DNA of 23,344 bases from Bacteroidota bacterium (GTDB lineage: Bacteria > Bacteroidota > Bacteroidia > Flavobacteriales_D > Sanyastnellaceae): contig JAQCID010000001.1 in the NCBI GenBank assembly GCA_027618855.1, forward strand, positions 1 to 23,344. The letters run 5' to 3'. The position numbers and the translations under genes were made by a program. How positions within the stretch are numbered: the first letter of the stretch is position 1; the number at the start of each line of letters is the position of its first letter. The notes under the pieces were generated by a model that was not told the origin of the DNA, made no database searches, and saw only the letters and a list, made by a program, of their open reading frames with translations. Positions 23,271 to 23,344 of this stretch are shown here, in pieces.

Positions 23271-23344
23271 ATGGCTATTCAAAAACCTTTTAACCTCACG
23301 AAATGGATTGAGGAAAACAGAGATTTACTCAAACCACCTGTGGG
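23271..23344 (+). CDS. 3-hydroxyanthranilate 3,4-dioxygenase, N-terminal fragment cut by window edge
   Basis: Only 24 codons and two bases are in the window. They read MAIQKPFNLTKWIEENRDLL then KPPV, the well-conserved beginning of 3-hydroxyanthranilate 3,4-dioxygenase (HAAO/NbaC). This non-heme iron enzyme opens the ring of 3-hydroxyanthranilate to the precursor of quinolinate, next after kynureninase (10366-11640). The iron ligands and the cupin core are outside. It lies 31 bases after the transporter stop; a weak TTG-N21-TTAATTTG pattern (23212-23243) overlaps the end of the transporter and could be its promoter. Identification rests on a short but characteristic sequence. Confidence 0.8.
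   Translation, partial: MAIQKPFNLTKWIEENRDLLKPPV

Noticed and set aside
1..23344. CRISPR array, insertion sequence, prophage, defence island, tRNA or rRNA
   Set aside because: The genes are closely packed housekeeping or secretion genes; the intergenic gaps are too short for, or show no sign of, repeats, transposase ends or RNA genes.

Overview
The window looks like chromosomal housekeeping DNA from a Bacteroidota bacterium, most likely a (probably marine) member of the Flavobacteriales. The signs are promoter boxes of the Bacteroidota type (TAnnTTTG, with or without an upstream TTG), almost no recognisable Shine-Dalgarno sequences, a long SecA with a large insertion before Walker A, a eukaryote-like class Ia ribonucleotide reductase, two secreted proteins ending in type IX secretion (T9SS) type A sorting domains, and kynurenine-pathway genes. 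The exact family or genus is inference. I see no mobile element, CRISPR array, tRNA or rRNA.

Layout. 1-2959 (minus): nrdB then nrdA, with nrdA cut by the left edge. 2960-3283: a 324-base divergent intergenic region with several short inverted repeats. 3284-6634 (plus): secA, whose stop codon shares the tetranucleotide CTAG with the stop of the convergent DUF72 gene (6631-7542, minus). 7614-10331 (plus): comF-like phosphoribosyltransferase, free methionine-R-sulfoxide reductase (GAF) and an Ig-like lipoprotein, the last two overlapping by 13 bases. 10366-12508 (minus): a UbiA-like membrane protein followed by kynureninase. 12606-15488 (plus): full-length glycine decarboxylase GcvP. 15583-19705 (plus): two tandem paralogous T9SS cargo proteins, each followed by a strong intrinsic terminator. 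19801-23239 (plus): a compact run of GH3-family protein, uridine kinase-like P-loop kinase, ArsC/Spx-fold protein and EamA/DMT transporter. 23271-23344: the first codons of 3-hydroxyanthranilate 3,4-dioxygenase.

Functionally the window combines DNA precursor supply (NrdAB), protein export (SecA, which must translocate the T9SS cargo and the lipoprotein across the inner membrane), one-carbon metabolism (GcvP), methionine-oxide repair, and two steps of tryptophan-to-quinolinate metabolism (kynureninase and 3-hydroxyanthranilate dioxygenase) about 12 kb apart. No dramatic new system is visible. The most interesting signals are regulatory: five genes place a TAnnTTTG-like box exactly four bases before the start codon, implying leaderless or near-leaderless mRNAs, while three others have leaders of about 40 bases or an internal promoter. 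Also worth a look are the highly expressed-looking T9SS paralog pair, a UbiA-like protein lacking its first Asp-rich motif, and the GH3/kinase/Spx-like cluster.
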